Part shown: positions 43,590 through 51,855 of the stretch, in pieces | Position numbering within the stretch: the stretch's first letter is position 1 | Layout: the number at the start of each line of letters is the position of its first letter | NCBI GenBank assembly: GCA_963675365.2 | Contig: CAXXVA010000001.1 | Span: 434,001-498,000, forward strand | Origin: CAXXOK01 sp963675365 | GTDB taxonomy: Bacteria; Bacillota; Clostridia; Christensenellales; Aristaeellaceae | DNA: 64,000 nt | Direction: 5' to 3' | The notes under the pieces: model-generated | The model's database searches: none | The model's input: the letters and a program-made list of their open reading frames with translations, nothing else | What the model was told of the DNA's origin: nothing | Translations under genes and position numbers: made by a program

Positions 43590-46500
43590 CTAGACAGGGT
43601 AAAAACGAATGGATTTAAGGTCCAAAGAACAGCCCGGCAGAAAAATGAACGAAACCGTTTGAGACCCGACGATCTTAGATCCCAGCGGAAATGTCTTTTC
43701 AAGGTAGTTTTCCGTTCCGTCGAGCTCGATCATCACGCGTTTTATACCGGTTTCGCCGGTAAATACGACTTGCATGGAGTTTTTGGGGATTCCGGAACGA
43801 TAGCGCACAGAAATCGTTTCCGTTCCCGCCGGACCGAAATCCATATCCCGGTATTCGAGGGTGACGTTATTGCCGATATTTTCAACGGCGCCGCCGTTGA
43901 TTTGGTAGTTGTCGCCGTAAACCGCGTCGCAGTCCGCCGCGTCGAGAGCTGCATACGCCTTGTTCATCTTCAGGAAGCGGAAGCCTTTCATGTGCAGCCT
44001 CCGGCGGAACACAAAGCACAGGGTGGTCACGCCTTTGAGGCGCTTGGGCAGGGTGTAGACGGCAGTTCTGTACACTGCCCATTCCATCCCCAGATCGTAT
44101 ACGAAATCAGCGAGTTTTTGCCCGCCCTCAAGCGGCATGCCCTCCCAGACCTCAAAGGGCACCGGCTCGTTTTCCATGATGAAAAGAGGAAGCTTGAACG
44201 TATCCGCGCCGAAAGCGCCGAAATCGAGGTTTGCGAAACCGACGTGGCTTTCCCCTGCCTTCAGCGTTTCCACGCCGCGCTCGATGCCGCCATTCAGCGG
44301 CAGGTTGCTGCTGGAATAAAGCCCGCCCGAGACAAGCGAGTAGGGATCCAGCATCGCCTCGCCGCGGCCCGTGATTTCGATTTTCAGCATGGAGATGAAC
44401 GCCGGGTGTTCCCGGCCGTTTTTAGGCATACAGCGCACGTAGGCGACGCCGTCGCCTTTTTCTGTAATGGCCGCATGCCAGCCGTCCGGATGGACGGCGA
44501 GGGAGGCGACGGGGCTGTCGATGCCCGATACGTCGGCAATCCGCCAGATCAAATCCGAGTACGACGCGTTTTCCGGCAGAATCTTCGCAGAGACCGTATC
44601 TCCCTCCCGCGAAAGCTCCACCTTGCGAATCGGTATGTCCCTATCGTCAAACGCGGCCGTTACTTCGGGGGTCTGCCCCGCGCCCGCCTTGACGATCGCC
44701 AGCAGCTTTCCGGAAAACAGTCGGCGGTTGTCCGTGTTCTGGTAGGGTTCAAAGTCCGTGGAATCGCCGTTGTCCAGCGCGAGCAGGCGGCCGTTTTTCA
44801 CCGTCACGCGCACGCGGCGGTTGGCGTTTTCCACGGGGTTGCCCGCCGCGTCCAGCGCGGCGATCGTAACAAAACGCAGTTCTCCGACGGTTTCCTGGGA
44901 AAGCGAAAGCTTCTCCGCTTCCCCGAAGGAACGGCGCTCCGCCTCCAGTGCGGATTTGCCATCACGGTCGTACGCGACGGCCTTCAGCACGCCCGGTTGG
45001 TAGGGTATCTGCCAGTCGGAAAGCAGCCGTCCGTTCAGCTTCCGTCTGCCAAGGCTTTCGCCGTTTAGGAAAAGCTCGGCCTCCGGCGCGTTGGTGCAGA
45101 CCCGCACGTCGATCAGCTCGCCGGGAGAAAAATCCCAGTACGGGAACAGATGCAGCACCAGCCGCTTTGTAAAGTCCGTCCAGCCCGCCTGGAACAGATA
45201 ATAGGAATCCTTTTCAAAGCCCGCCGTGTCGGCCTGGCCAAAATACGCGTTCTTGGTGTGGTACGGGGTCGGCTCGCCGAGGTAATCCGTGCCCGTCCAC
45301 ACGAACTGCCCCATCGAAAACGGCGTTTGCAGGTCGTTTAGAATCATGGTTTCCAGGTTCTTCGCACCCCAGCTTGTAAAGCTGTTGCAAAGCGACGAAC
45401 ATTGCAGATCGTCGTCCGACAGCAGAGGCTGGGAAAGCGGGAAATGGTAAATGCCCCGGCTTTGCACGGTAGAGGCGGTCTCACCGCCGTAGATAATCCA
45501 GTCTGGATGCGCGGCGTGGTGCTCCCGGTACAGCGCTTCGGTATAGTTGTAGCCGATCAGCTTGATGACGTCCGCACTTTTGTGCGTGTTATCCCACCAC
45601 ATGTAATTGGAGCACAGGGTACAGGGCGCGTGTCCGTCGGGGTCGTGCCTGCGGACCAGGTCCATCAGGTAACGTACGGTGTTCGCGCCATCCTCGGCAT
45701 CCAGGTGCGTGTCGTGGATCTCGTTGCCGATGCTCCAGAGAATCACCGAAGGATGATTGCGGTCGCGGCGCACCCAAGCGGCCACGTCGCGTTCGATCCA
45801 CGCGTCGAAAAAGCGCGTGTAATCGTATGTTGTCTTGGCATGGCGCCAGACGTCCGTGATCTCGGACATCACCAGGATTCCCAGCTCGTCCGTCAACTCC
45901 AGCAGTACCTTTGCGGGCGGGTTGTGCGCCGTGCGGACGGCGTTTGCGCCCATGCGCTGCATCAGCATAAGCTGCCTGCGCAGCGCGTCCGCATGCACCG
46001 CGCCGCCCAGCGCTCCCAGGTCGCCGTGCAGACATACGCCTTTGAGTTTCAGAGGCTTGCCGTTTAAGTAAAAGCCTTCGTCCGTCGTATAGCGCAGGCT
46101 GCGGAAACCAAAGCGCGTATCCACCGTATCGGTTACCGTACCGCCTGTCAGAAGCTCCGAGCGCAGGGTATACAATCGCGGATTCCCGGGTTCCCACGGA
46201 ATAATCTCCCCGTCCGCCTCCACAAGGCTGTGGCGCACGGTATATGCCTGATCCGGCGCGATCACCTCGGCCTTCGCCCTGAACGTCCACCGTCCGTCCT
46301 CTTCATAGGTGGTCACATAGATGCCGTCCGGCGCAAAATGGCAGGCATTTTTCACGATCAGGCACACGTCGCGGTAAATGCCCGCGCCGGTGTACCAGCG
46401 GGCGTTTGGCGACTGGTAGTTCACCTTGACCAGGATTTCGTTGGGGCGATCAGCAAATACGTACTCCGTGATATCAAAATAGAACGGCGTGCAGCCGTTT

Positions 46501-46769
46501 TTCCACTTGCCCGCAGGCTGGCCGTTGACGAAAACGACGCTGTCCATATACACGCCGTCGAAATACAGGTACAGGCGCTGGCCGGCCTGTAAAAACGAAG
46601 CGTCCAACACGCGGCGGTAGTACCCAATACCGCTTTGGTAAAGGTTTTGCGTATCGGCGATCAGCCAATCATGCGGAATCTCCACAGGAACAAAGTCCCG
46701 TGGAGATTCTTTGGCGAACGACCATCCGTCGTTCAACAGGATCCGTTGATTTCGAACTTCAGACGTCAT
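43590..46769 (-). CDS. GH2 glycosidase (beta-galactosidase family)
   Basis: A 1059-residue enzyme without a signal peptide. Domains in order are the GH2 sugar-binding sandwich (about 10-150), an Ig-like domain (about 150-225), the TIM barrel (about 230-540) with acid/base Glu350 in SIGNEIHD and nucleophile Glu430 in IYGGETAS, plus AVRTAHNPP, then a DUF4982-like domain (about 550-640), and two further C-terminal sandwich domains. The start is the ATG with GAGG upstream; a longer frame to 46856 overlaps degV. Substrate may be a beta-galactoside or another beta-linked glycan; the adjacent transporter probably delivers it. Confidence 0.9.
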   Translation of the reverse strand: MTSEVRNQRILLNDGWSFAKESPRDFVPVEIPHDWLIADTQNLYQSGIGYYRRVLDASFLQAGQRLYLYFDGVYMDSVVFVNGQPAGKWKNGCTPFYFDITEYVFADRPNEILVKVNYQSPNARWYTGAGIYRDVCLIVKNACHFAPDGIYVTTYEEDGRWTFRAKAEVIAPDQAYTVRHSLVEADGEIIPWEPGNPRLYTLRSELLTGGTVTDTVDTRFGFRSLRYTTDEGFYLNGKPLKLKGVCLHGDLGALGGAVHADALRRQLMLMQRMGANAVRTAHNPPAKVLLELTDELGILVMSEITDVWRHAKTTYDYTRFFDAWIERDVAAWVRRDRNHPSVILWSIGNEIHDTHLDAEDGANTVRYLMDLVRRHDPDGHAPCTLCSNYMWWDNTHKSADVIKLIGYNYTEALYREHHAAHPDWIIYGGETASTVQSRGIYHFPLSQPLLSDDDLQCSSLCNSFTSWGAKNLETMILNDLQTPFSMGQFVWTGTDYLGEPTPYHTKNAYFGQADTAGFEKDSYYLFQAGWTDFTKRLVLHLFPYWDFSPGELIDVRVCTNAPEAELFLNGESLGRRKLNGRLLSDWQIPYQPGVLKAVAYDRDGKSALEAERRSFGEAEKLSLSQETVGELRFVTIAALDAAGNPVENANRRVRVTVKNGRLLALDNGDSTDFEPYQNTDNRRLFSGKLLAIVKAGAGQTPEVTAAFDDRDIPIRKVELSREGDTVSAKILPENASYSDLIWRIADVSGIDSPVASLAVHPDGWHAAITEKGDGVAYVRCMPKNGREHPAFISMLKIEITGRGEAMLDPYSLVSGGLYSSSNLPLNGGIERGVETLKAGESHVGFANLDFGAFGADTFKLPLFIMENEPVPFEVWEGMPLEGGQKLADFVYDLGMEWAVYRTAVYTLPKRLKGVTTLCFVFRRRLHMKGFRFLKMNKAYAALDAADCDAVYGDNYQINGGAVENIGNNVTLEYRDMDFGPAGTETISVRYRSGIPKNSMQVVFTGETGIKRVMIELDGTENYLEKTFPLGSKIVGSQTVSFIFLPGCSLDLKSIRFYPV

Positions 46770-46818
46770 TTCGCATATCCTCGATTGTTTTTTATGTTGT
46801 TTCAGCGTGCGATTTCGT

Positions 46819-47706
46819 TTAGTCTGCGCGCTTCTTGCCCCAGAAGAATACCGCAACCGTACCCGGCCCCGTATGGCTGCCGATGGTGGTGCCGATATCG
46901 TGGATTACGGGTTCGCCGTCGAGCTTTGGAAAGCTCGCCTTGATCAGCTCCGCGACGGCCCTGGCGTCCTCCGGGCAGTAGGAGTGGGACAGGTAACACT
47001 TGCCGGAATAATTCAGGCCGTCCTGGGCGTTGTCGACCATGCGGTCAACCATTTCCTTGATGACCTTATGCTTGGAGCGCACCTTGGCCCGCGGCACGAT
47101 TTTGCCGGCGATATCAAGGTTCATCATCGGGCAGATTTTCATCAGCGTGCCGACGAAGCCGGCGGTTTTGGAGATCCTCCCGCCTTTGATGAAGAACGTC
47201 AGATCGGTTGAGAAGAACCAGTGCTGGAGTTCCAGCTTGTGCTCCTCCGCCCAGTCGGCGACCTCGTCCACGGTTTTGCCCGCGTCGCGCAGATCGGCAA
47301 GCTTGTCCATCAATAGCCCGTAGCCCGACGACGCGCCAAGGCTGTCCACCACGCGCACGGTGCGGTCAGGATACTTTTCCTTGAGCATGTCGCGTGCGAT
47401 GACCGCCGAATTGTAGGAGCCGGATATGCCCGACGACAGCGTAACGTGCAGCACGTCCTTGCCGTCTTCCAGAAAGCCTTCCCAGTACTCAAAGTACTCG
47501 TCGGCGTTGATCTGCGAGGTGCTGGTCTCGGCACCGTCGATCATGCGCTGATAGAACGTATCAAACGGCATGGTTTTGCCGAGATCGTCGTTCATCTGCA
47601 CGCCGTCGATGGAATAGTGAAAATAAATATACTGTATACCCCTTGCGTCGAACTCTTCCTGTTTTAAATCGGCTGTGGAACTGCAGCTTAAAACAAAGTC
47701 GCTCAT
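46819..47706 (-). CDS. DegV-family fatty-acid-binding protein
   Basis: A 295-residue protein of the DegV/FakB family, which binds a fatty acid and presents it to the kinase FakA for phosphorylation. Characteristic segments are FVLSCSSTADL, the ligand-gating TLSSGISGSYNSAV, and RVVDSLGASSGYGLL, then KGGRISKTAGFVGTLMKICPMM. GAGGAGGGCGACCCA precedes the ATG. The promoter TTGCAT-17-TATGAT lies at 47779-47751 on the minus strand. No fakA is nearby. Confidence 0.9.
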   Translation of the reverse strand: MSDFVLSCSSTADLKQEEFDARGIQYIYFHYSIDGVQMNDDLGKTMPFDTFYQRMIDGAETSTSQINADEYFEYWEGFLEDGKDVLHVTLSSGISGSYNSAVIARDMLKEKYPDRTVRVVDSLGASSGYGLLMDKLADLRDAGKTVDEVADWAEEHKLELQHWFFSTDLTFFIKGGRISKTAGFVGTLMKICPMMNLDIAGKIVPRAKVRSKHKVIKEMVDRMVDNAQDGLNYSGKCYLSHSYCPEDARAVAELIKASFPKLDGEPVIHDIGTTIGSHTGPGTVAVFFWGKKRAD

Positions 47707-47750
47707 TGGGTCGCCCTCCTCATCGGATATGGTTACGCGGTGTGGTTCAT

Positions 47751-47779
47751 ATCATACCAAAAAGCGTTCAAGAATGCAA
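47751..47779 (-). promoter_or_regulatory. Sigma-A promoter of the DegV gene
   Basis: Minus strand TTGCAT, 17-nt spacer, TATGAT, about 45 nt before the start codon. Confidence 0.75.
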
Positions 47780-47822
47780 TTTGCCCCGGATCATAAAACA
47801 CGGCCGAAGACGGGATACGCCA

Positions 47823-47851
47823 TTGACAAACCCGCGCCTTGCCTATATAAT
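47823..47851 (+). promoter_or_regulatory. Consensus promoter of tRNA-Lys
   Basis: TTGACA, 17-nt spacer, TATAAT: a perfect consensus, as expected for a stable RNA gene. Confidence 0.92.
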
Positions 47852-47876
47852 ACATTTTGCTGTTTACACAGCGTTT

Positions 47877-47952
47877 GATCCATTAGCTCAGTTGGCAGAG
47901 CACCTGACTTTTAATCAGGGTGTCCCGCGTTCGAGTCGCGGATGGATCACCA
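47877..47952 (+). tRNA. tRNA-Lys (anticodon TTT)
   Basis: A full cloverleaf: acceptor GATCCAT pairs with ATGGATC, D-arm AGCTC-AGTTGGCA-GAGC, anticodon stem CCTGA/TCAGG with loop CTTTTAA (anticodon TTT at 47910-47912), T-arm CCGCG-TTCGAGT-CGCGG, and an encoded 3-prime CCA. A consensus promoter precedes it and a terminator follows. Confidence 0.97.
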
Positions 47953-47954
47953 CT

Positions 47955-47995
47955 CGTCGCCGCGGACTGCGCTCAGTTCGCGGCGACGATTTTTT
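47955..47995 (+). terminator. Terminator of tRNA-Lys
   Basis: A perfect 10-bp stem CGTCGCCGCG / CGCGGCGACG with a 14-nt loop, followed by ATTTTTT. Confidence 0.9.
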
Positions 47996-48235
47996 AAATC
48001 GCCCCTCTCACACCGCTCCGTCGCGGCTCCTCTCGCCTCGAAACAGGTTTCTCGGTGGGTAGACGAAGGGTACGTAGACGAAAGAAACATCGCTCCGTTT
48101 TTGTTATCACAAAAACATCCGCGGATTCCCTTGCTCCTCCTCTCGCTTCAAGGCAGGCCTTGAAGCGGGTGGACGGGAGTACGGTATGCGAACTGCGCTT
48201 AGTTCGCGGTGACGTTTATTTTTTATCAACAGCAC
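47960..48235. repeat. Degenerate duplicated element downstream of tRNA-Lys
   Basis: Two diverged copies can be seen. The hairpin-and-T segment at about 47961-47999 (GCGGACTGCGCTCAGTTCGCGGCGACG) recurs at about 48187-48230 (GCGAACTGCGCTTAGTTCGCGGTGACG). The segment CTCCTCTCGC...GGTGGGTAGACGAAGGGTACG near 48028-48073 recurs as CTCCTCTCGC...GGGTGGACGGGAGTACG near 48137-48183. No convincing gene lies in 47996-48257. Confidence 0.6.
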
Positions 48236-48257
48236 TTTTTACTGTAATTTGAGCTGA

Positions 48258-49175
48258 TTATTCTGCTGCTGCGGTCTCCATATCGTCCAAAAGCGCGGCG
48301 ATCGCATCACGCGTGTCCATATCGACGATGCCGGTCGCGCGCACACCCGTATCGCGTTGCAGCTGCTTTACGGCGTCCTTCAGCTTGTTGGAAAACACGC
48401 CGGTATACCGGCTTTCCATCGTATAATACCCAAGCGTGACCATGTCGTTTTGCAGCAGGAGCACGTCGTCGTTTTCATTATAAACGCGAAGGTTTGTGTA
48501 CGCACGCTTTACCGGCGTCCCATACCCGTAAATACTCTTGTCAACCAGCGCGTATACGGCTCGCTGTACCTTATCGGGATTGTTGCCTTCGATCACATGG
48601 ATCTGGATGCTGCCGTCCGCATCCCGGCTGACGCCTTCGACCAGCGCGACGTGATCGGTGCCTTGGGTACGATTGTAATAGTAAAACCAAATGTAATCGC
48701 CGGGATATGGAATATATTCGTTGTTCTCCAGATACTGATCGCTGCCAATCAGCCACTGCTTCTCATAGGTATTGGGCACCTGGCCGGTATCCGAGATGAA
48801 CCGCCCCTTCTGGATAAAAAACGGTGCGCCGGTGGATGGGCCGCCGTAATAGGGAAACACCGTATCCATCAATGCCGTGCCGTAGCGCTGATCCACCTGG
48901 TCCACACACCAGGTGAGGAACTCCGAGCACCACGCAACCCGGCCGCCGCAGAACCATTCCCCGTACTTGGTTTGGTTGCTCAAGGGGCCTTCCTCATAGC
49001 CCAGTTCCTCCTGCGCTACCTTTAAAACTAGCAATTCGGGGGAATCGGTATCCGTAAAATCAGTCAAGTCGGGAGGCGTCCAGGCTTCGGTGGATACGAT
49101 TTCACGCTCTGCAGACGCCGGCACGAGGATCAGGAGTATACAGAGGATACAAAGAACGATCGTTGTTTTTCTCAT
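48258..49175 (-). CDS. Secreted CHAP amidase with peptidoglycan-binding domain
   Basis: A 305-residue exported protein (signal peptide to about residue 22). The CHAP/NlpC-like domain has Cys83 in AWCSEFLTWC, His175 in TDHVALVEGV and Glu196 in VIEGNNPDKV, fitting a Cys-His-Glu/Asn catalytic set for cutting peptidoglycan peptides. A PG_binding_1 domain follows (about 230-295: LLQNDMVTLGYYTMESRYTGVF...KLKDAVKQLQRDTG). It is the last of three minus-strand genes for secreted cell-wall-related proteins. Confidence 0.87.
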   Translation of the reverse strand: MRKTTIVLCILCILLILVPASAEREIVSTEAWTPPDLTDFTDTDSPELLVLKVAQEELGYEEGPLSNQTKYGEWFCGGRVAWCSEFLTWCVDQVDQRYGTALMDTVFPYYGGPSTGAPFFIQKGRFISDTGQVPNTYEKQWLIGSDQYLENNEYIPYPGDYIWFYYYNRTQGTDHVALVEGVSRDADGSIQIHVIEGNNPDKVQRAVYALVDKSIYGYGTPVKRAYTNLRVYNENDDVLLLQNDMVTLGYYTMESRYTGVFSNKLKDAVKQLQRDTGVRATGIVDMDTRDAIAALLDDMETAAAE

Positions 49176-49236
49176 ACGGTTTCCTCACAGCTTAACATTT
49201 CCAAGTCATTATAGCACGGTGAGCAATAAACGGATT

Positions 49237-50784
49237 CTATTGCCCATCTTCCGCATAGGTTCCAAACCCGATGATGCTGGTGACTTTGCGGATGGATGAA
49301 CTCCCCGCGCCGCCGACGTTCACCTGCTCGCCCATGAAGATCAGGGAGGTCGTTCCCCCGCCGTCCAAGTTCAGCGCCTCGGTCACACCGCGCAAAAGCA
49401 TACGCTCGGCCAGCCATGTCAGATACGCGCCCTTGGATGTGCTGGAGCGCCCGTTCACCGTGAGCACCAGGTAATGCCCGGGGGCGATCATGCCCAACGC
49501 GCTTCGCGGCTCGCGGTAATGGTAGTATGAAGAATCGAGGATACGCTGGCCGATCTGCCCATCCTGCACCAAAATCGGACCGAACGCAAGCACCTGCTCC
49601 GCGCCCATATCCAGGTATTCCTGTGCGGTGTAGGCGTTCTTTGAAAACGTCTTCATGCTGCCGTCGGAAAACACCGCCATCGTATCCAGCGGCGGCCAGG
49701 CGTCCCGCGTTTGATAGGTTTTATCAGAGATGATTTCCCCGTTGCGCACGATAATGCCCGCGATTTGCTTGTTATAGATGCGGTGGCCGAAAAAATCGTC
49801 CGTAATCGCCAGCACCGCGCGGTTCTTGACCGCCAGATCTTCCGGCGTGGAAAAGCGGTACCCGCTGCCGGATTTCGCCGTAAGGTAACTTTGCAGCTTC
49901 TCGCCGTTTTGCAGTTTGATCTCCGTTTCGTACCAGATCAGCGTCAGATTCGGATCGGTATAGCGTTTGATTTCCACCGCGAGATCCTGCGTCAGATAGA
50001 TGTAATGCCCGTCCTGCGCGTCGGCAAACACGAACGGCATGGCGGCGGCATCGGCCAGAAAGCCCTCCGCCGTCAGCGCCGGCAGCTCCGGCGACGTTGC
50101 AGGCCCTTGGATGGGCATCGGCGTGGGCGTGGGCGCGGGGGTAGGCGACGGCGTAGGCGCGTTTGCCGCGGGGACGGCGCTGTCGGAATAGATCAGCGCC
50201 TGCAGTTCCGGCGTGGCAATGCCCGTAGCTTCCAGCCCGTTTCGCTGCTGGAATTGTTTCACGCGTTCGGCCATGACTTTATTGTAGCTTTCGCTTAAAT
50301 TCTGATAGCTAGTAAAATCGCCAAGCCAGTACATCCGCTGCTTGAGCGCCAGCACGTCGCTGCCGGTATCACCCTGTGCGAGCGTGCGGTACGGCGAAAG
50401 CGTTTCGCCCGGCGCCAAAGTCGGCTCTGCGGTCGGCCCGGCCAGGGGCATACCGGACGCCGTCAGGCACGCGTCGGAATAGATGAACGCCTGCAGCTCC
50501 GCGGTAGCGACGCCGGTCTGCTCCAGTCCGTTGATAGCCTGCAACTGCTCAACGCGCCGGGCCATCACGTCGTTATAGGCGTCCGATACCTGATCGGAGG
50601 TATAATACCCGAGCGCGTACATGCGCAGTTTCAACGCCTGCACGTTCTGCCCGCTCATGCCGATATCCAGCGTACGGTACGCATTCGAAGCGCCCGTCCA
50701 CAGCAGCACGGCAAGCAGCAGGTATAGAAAAAGAACGGGTGTCCGTTTGATTGAAGGTCTTGGCCGCATCAAGCTGTTCATCAT
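49237..50784 (-). CDS. Secreted phosphodiester glycosidase (NAGPA) with two peptidoglycan-binding domains
   Basis: A 515-residue protein with an N-terminal membrane anchor or signal (TPVLFLYLLLAVLLWTGAS), two PG_binding_1 domains (about 40-105 and 135-200, each with ALGYY/LGDF and GLE-TGVAT/GIAT marks), a Pro/Thr-rich linker (SPTPAPTPTPMPIQGP), and a C-terminal NAGPA domain (about 260-510) with ALNLDGGGTTSLIF. NAGPA-domain enzymes cleave sugar phosphodiesters; in Bacillota they are linked to wall teichoic acid or exopolysaccharide turnover. It is 9 nt after the DUF6273-like gene and precedes the CHAP gene. Confidence 0.87.
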   Translation of the reverse strand: MMNSLMRPRPSIKRTPVLFLYLLLAVLLWTGASNAYRTLDIGMSGQNVQALKLRMYALGYYTSDQVSDAYNDVMARRVEQLQAINGLEQTGVATAELQAFIYSDACLTASGMPLAGPTAEPTLAPGETLSPYRTLAQGDTGSDVLALKQRMYWLGDFTSYQNLSESYNKVMAERVKQFQQRNGLEATGIATPELQALIYSDSAVPAANAPTPSPTPAPTPTPMPIQGPATSPELPALTAEGFLADAAAMPFVFADAQDGHYIYLTQDLAVEIKRYTDPNLTLIWYETEIKLQNGEKLQSYLTAKSGSGYRFSTPEDLAVKNRAVLAITDDFFGHRIYNKQIAGIIVRNGEIISDKTYQTRDAWPPLDTMAVFSDGSMKTFSKNAYTAQEYLDMGAEQVLAFGPILVQDGQIGQRILDSSYYHYREPRSALGMIAPGHYLVLTVNGRSSTSKGAYLTWLAERMLLRGVTEALNLDGGGTTSLIFMGEQVNVGGAGSSSIRKVTSIIGFGTYAEDGQ

Positions 50785-50793
50785 TGTCAGGGT

Positions 50794-51558
50794 TTATTCC
50801 GCCGTCGATTCGCCGGTATACGCAATTTGGAAGGGATCATCTTTGGTGCCTTCGCCGCCGGTGATGGAAACCATCGTCATATCCAGCATGATGGACGGCC
50901 GCAGGCCGATGTTGACGCGCGTATACGCGCCGTAGCTCAGATGGCCGTCGTAGCCGACGATCTGCAGCATATAGCCGTCGGCGCCCTTGATGGTCGCCAC
51001 CCAGTAGGGAGACGCGCCGTTTGCGTCCTTGTATAAGCCCTGTTTTATGGCGTAGTCCGTCGGATACGCCTTGCGAACCTTCACCACGCCGAAGCGCGCG
51101 GAGGAAAAGCCGTAGTCCGTGCGCAGAAACTGCTCGTCCGTCAGCGGATAGAGCAGCCCGTTTTCGCCCTCCACCAGCGCGTTTCTGATTGCCGATTCGC
51201 CCAGCATTTCGTCAAGCATTACCGTGTTCATCCACACGTACAAATCGCTCTGGGTAAACGTTTCGATCCGGCGGTATGAATGCGCCTTGATGATCTTGGG
51301 ATCGCTTTCAAAGATGACCTGCTGTACGTCGATCACATACTCTGTGATGAGCAGCAGTTGATTATCCTCAAGATACAGCGCGCGCCACAGCAGGGGCTCA
51401 ATTTCGCCGTCCTTCTCCTGCGGATATTCGCCGATGAAATAATATTGAAAGCCTTCGCCGTGTACGTAGCCGCGGGGAGCCGGGTCGGTCTCAGCAGCGG
51501 AACCCGCCGTGAAGAGCAGAAGCAAAAACACAGTCGCCAGAATGAGTATACGTTTCAT
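50794..51558 (-). CDS. Exported DUF6273-like protein
   Basis: A 254-residue secreted protein (signal peptide MKRILILATVFLLLLFTAGSAAE). It shows the pattern FIGEYPQ...EPLLWRALYLEDNQLLLITEYVID, then SDLYVWMNTVMLDEML, YPLTDEQF, YWVATIKG and VNIGLRPSIMLDM, which matches DUF6273, a domain common in secreted Clostridia proteins and of unknown function. AAAAGGAG precedes the ATG. It is the first gene of the cell-wall set; its promoter is TTGACA-17-TAAAAA at 51676-51648 on the minus strand. Confidence 0.75.
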   Translation of the reverse strand: MKRILILATVFLLLLFTAGSAAETDPAPRGYVHGEGFQYYFIGEYPQEKDGEIEPLLWRALYLEDNQLLLITEYVIDVQQVIFESDPKIIKAHSYRRIETFTQSDLYVWMNTVMLDEMLGESAIRNALVEGENGLLYPLTDEQFLRTDYGFSSARFGVVKVRKAYPTDYAIKQGLYKDANGASPYWVATIKGADGYMLQIVGYDGHLSYGAYTRVNIGLRPSIMLDMTMVSITGGEGTKDDPFQIAYTGESTAE

Positions 51559-51647
51559 GGGAACTCCTTTTCGCGGTTTTAACGAATGGAAACGCCGTGT
51601 TCAGCGGCATCGCGGCGCGCCGGCTCCGGCAGGCACAGTCTGTTCTT

Positions 51648-51676
51648 TTTTTATCACAATCCCGATAGGGTGTCAA
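51648..51676 (-). promoter_or_regulatory. Promoter of the secreted-protein operon
   Basis: Minus strand TTGACA, 17-nt spacer and TAAAAA, about 90 nt before the DUF6273-like gene. Confidence 0.6.
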
Positions 51677-51726
51677 GCTTCCAAAGCCCTGTGGGAACAG
51701 GTTTTCAGCCAATCTTACGTGGTTTG

Positions 51727-51754
51727 TTACAAAAGAGATATTCTATGGTATACT
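51727..51754 (+). promoter_or_regulatory. Promoter of the heliorhodopsin gene
   Basis: TTACAA, a 16-nt spacer and an extended -10 (TGGTATACT). It gives a leader of about 95 nt with no recognised motif. Confidence 0.6.
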
Positions 51755-51855
51755 ATATACAGACCCAAATAATACAAACGCACAGGTTTCTGCCCGACCT
51801 TCCCGCGGACAAGGCTGTTACTGTATCTTCTTTATGCTCACAAGGAGGAATGAAG

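Noticed and set aside
43659..45068. Plus-strand ORF (469 codons) opposite the GH2 gene
   Set aside because: Shadow frame of the GH2 gene, without ribosome binding site or domain.
47955..48257. Integration (att) site of a mobile element at the tRNA-Lys 3-prime end
   Set aside because: No duplicated tRNA 3-prime end, integrase or foreign gene was found; the repeats downstream are of the terminator segment only.
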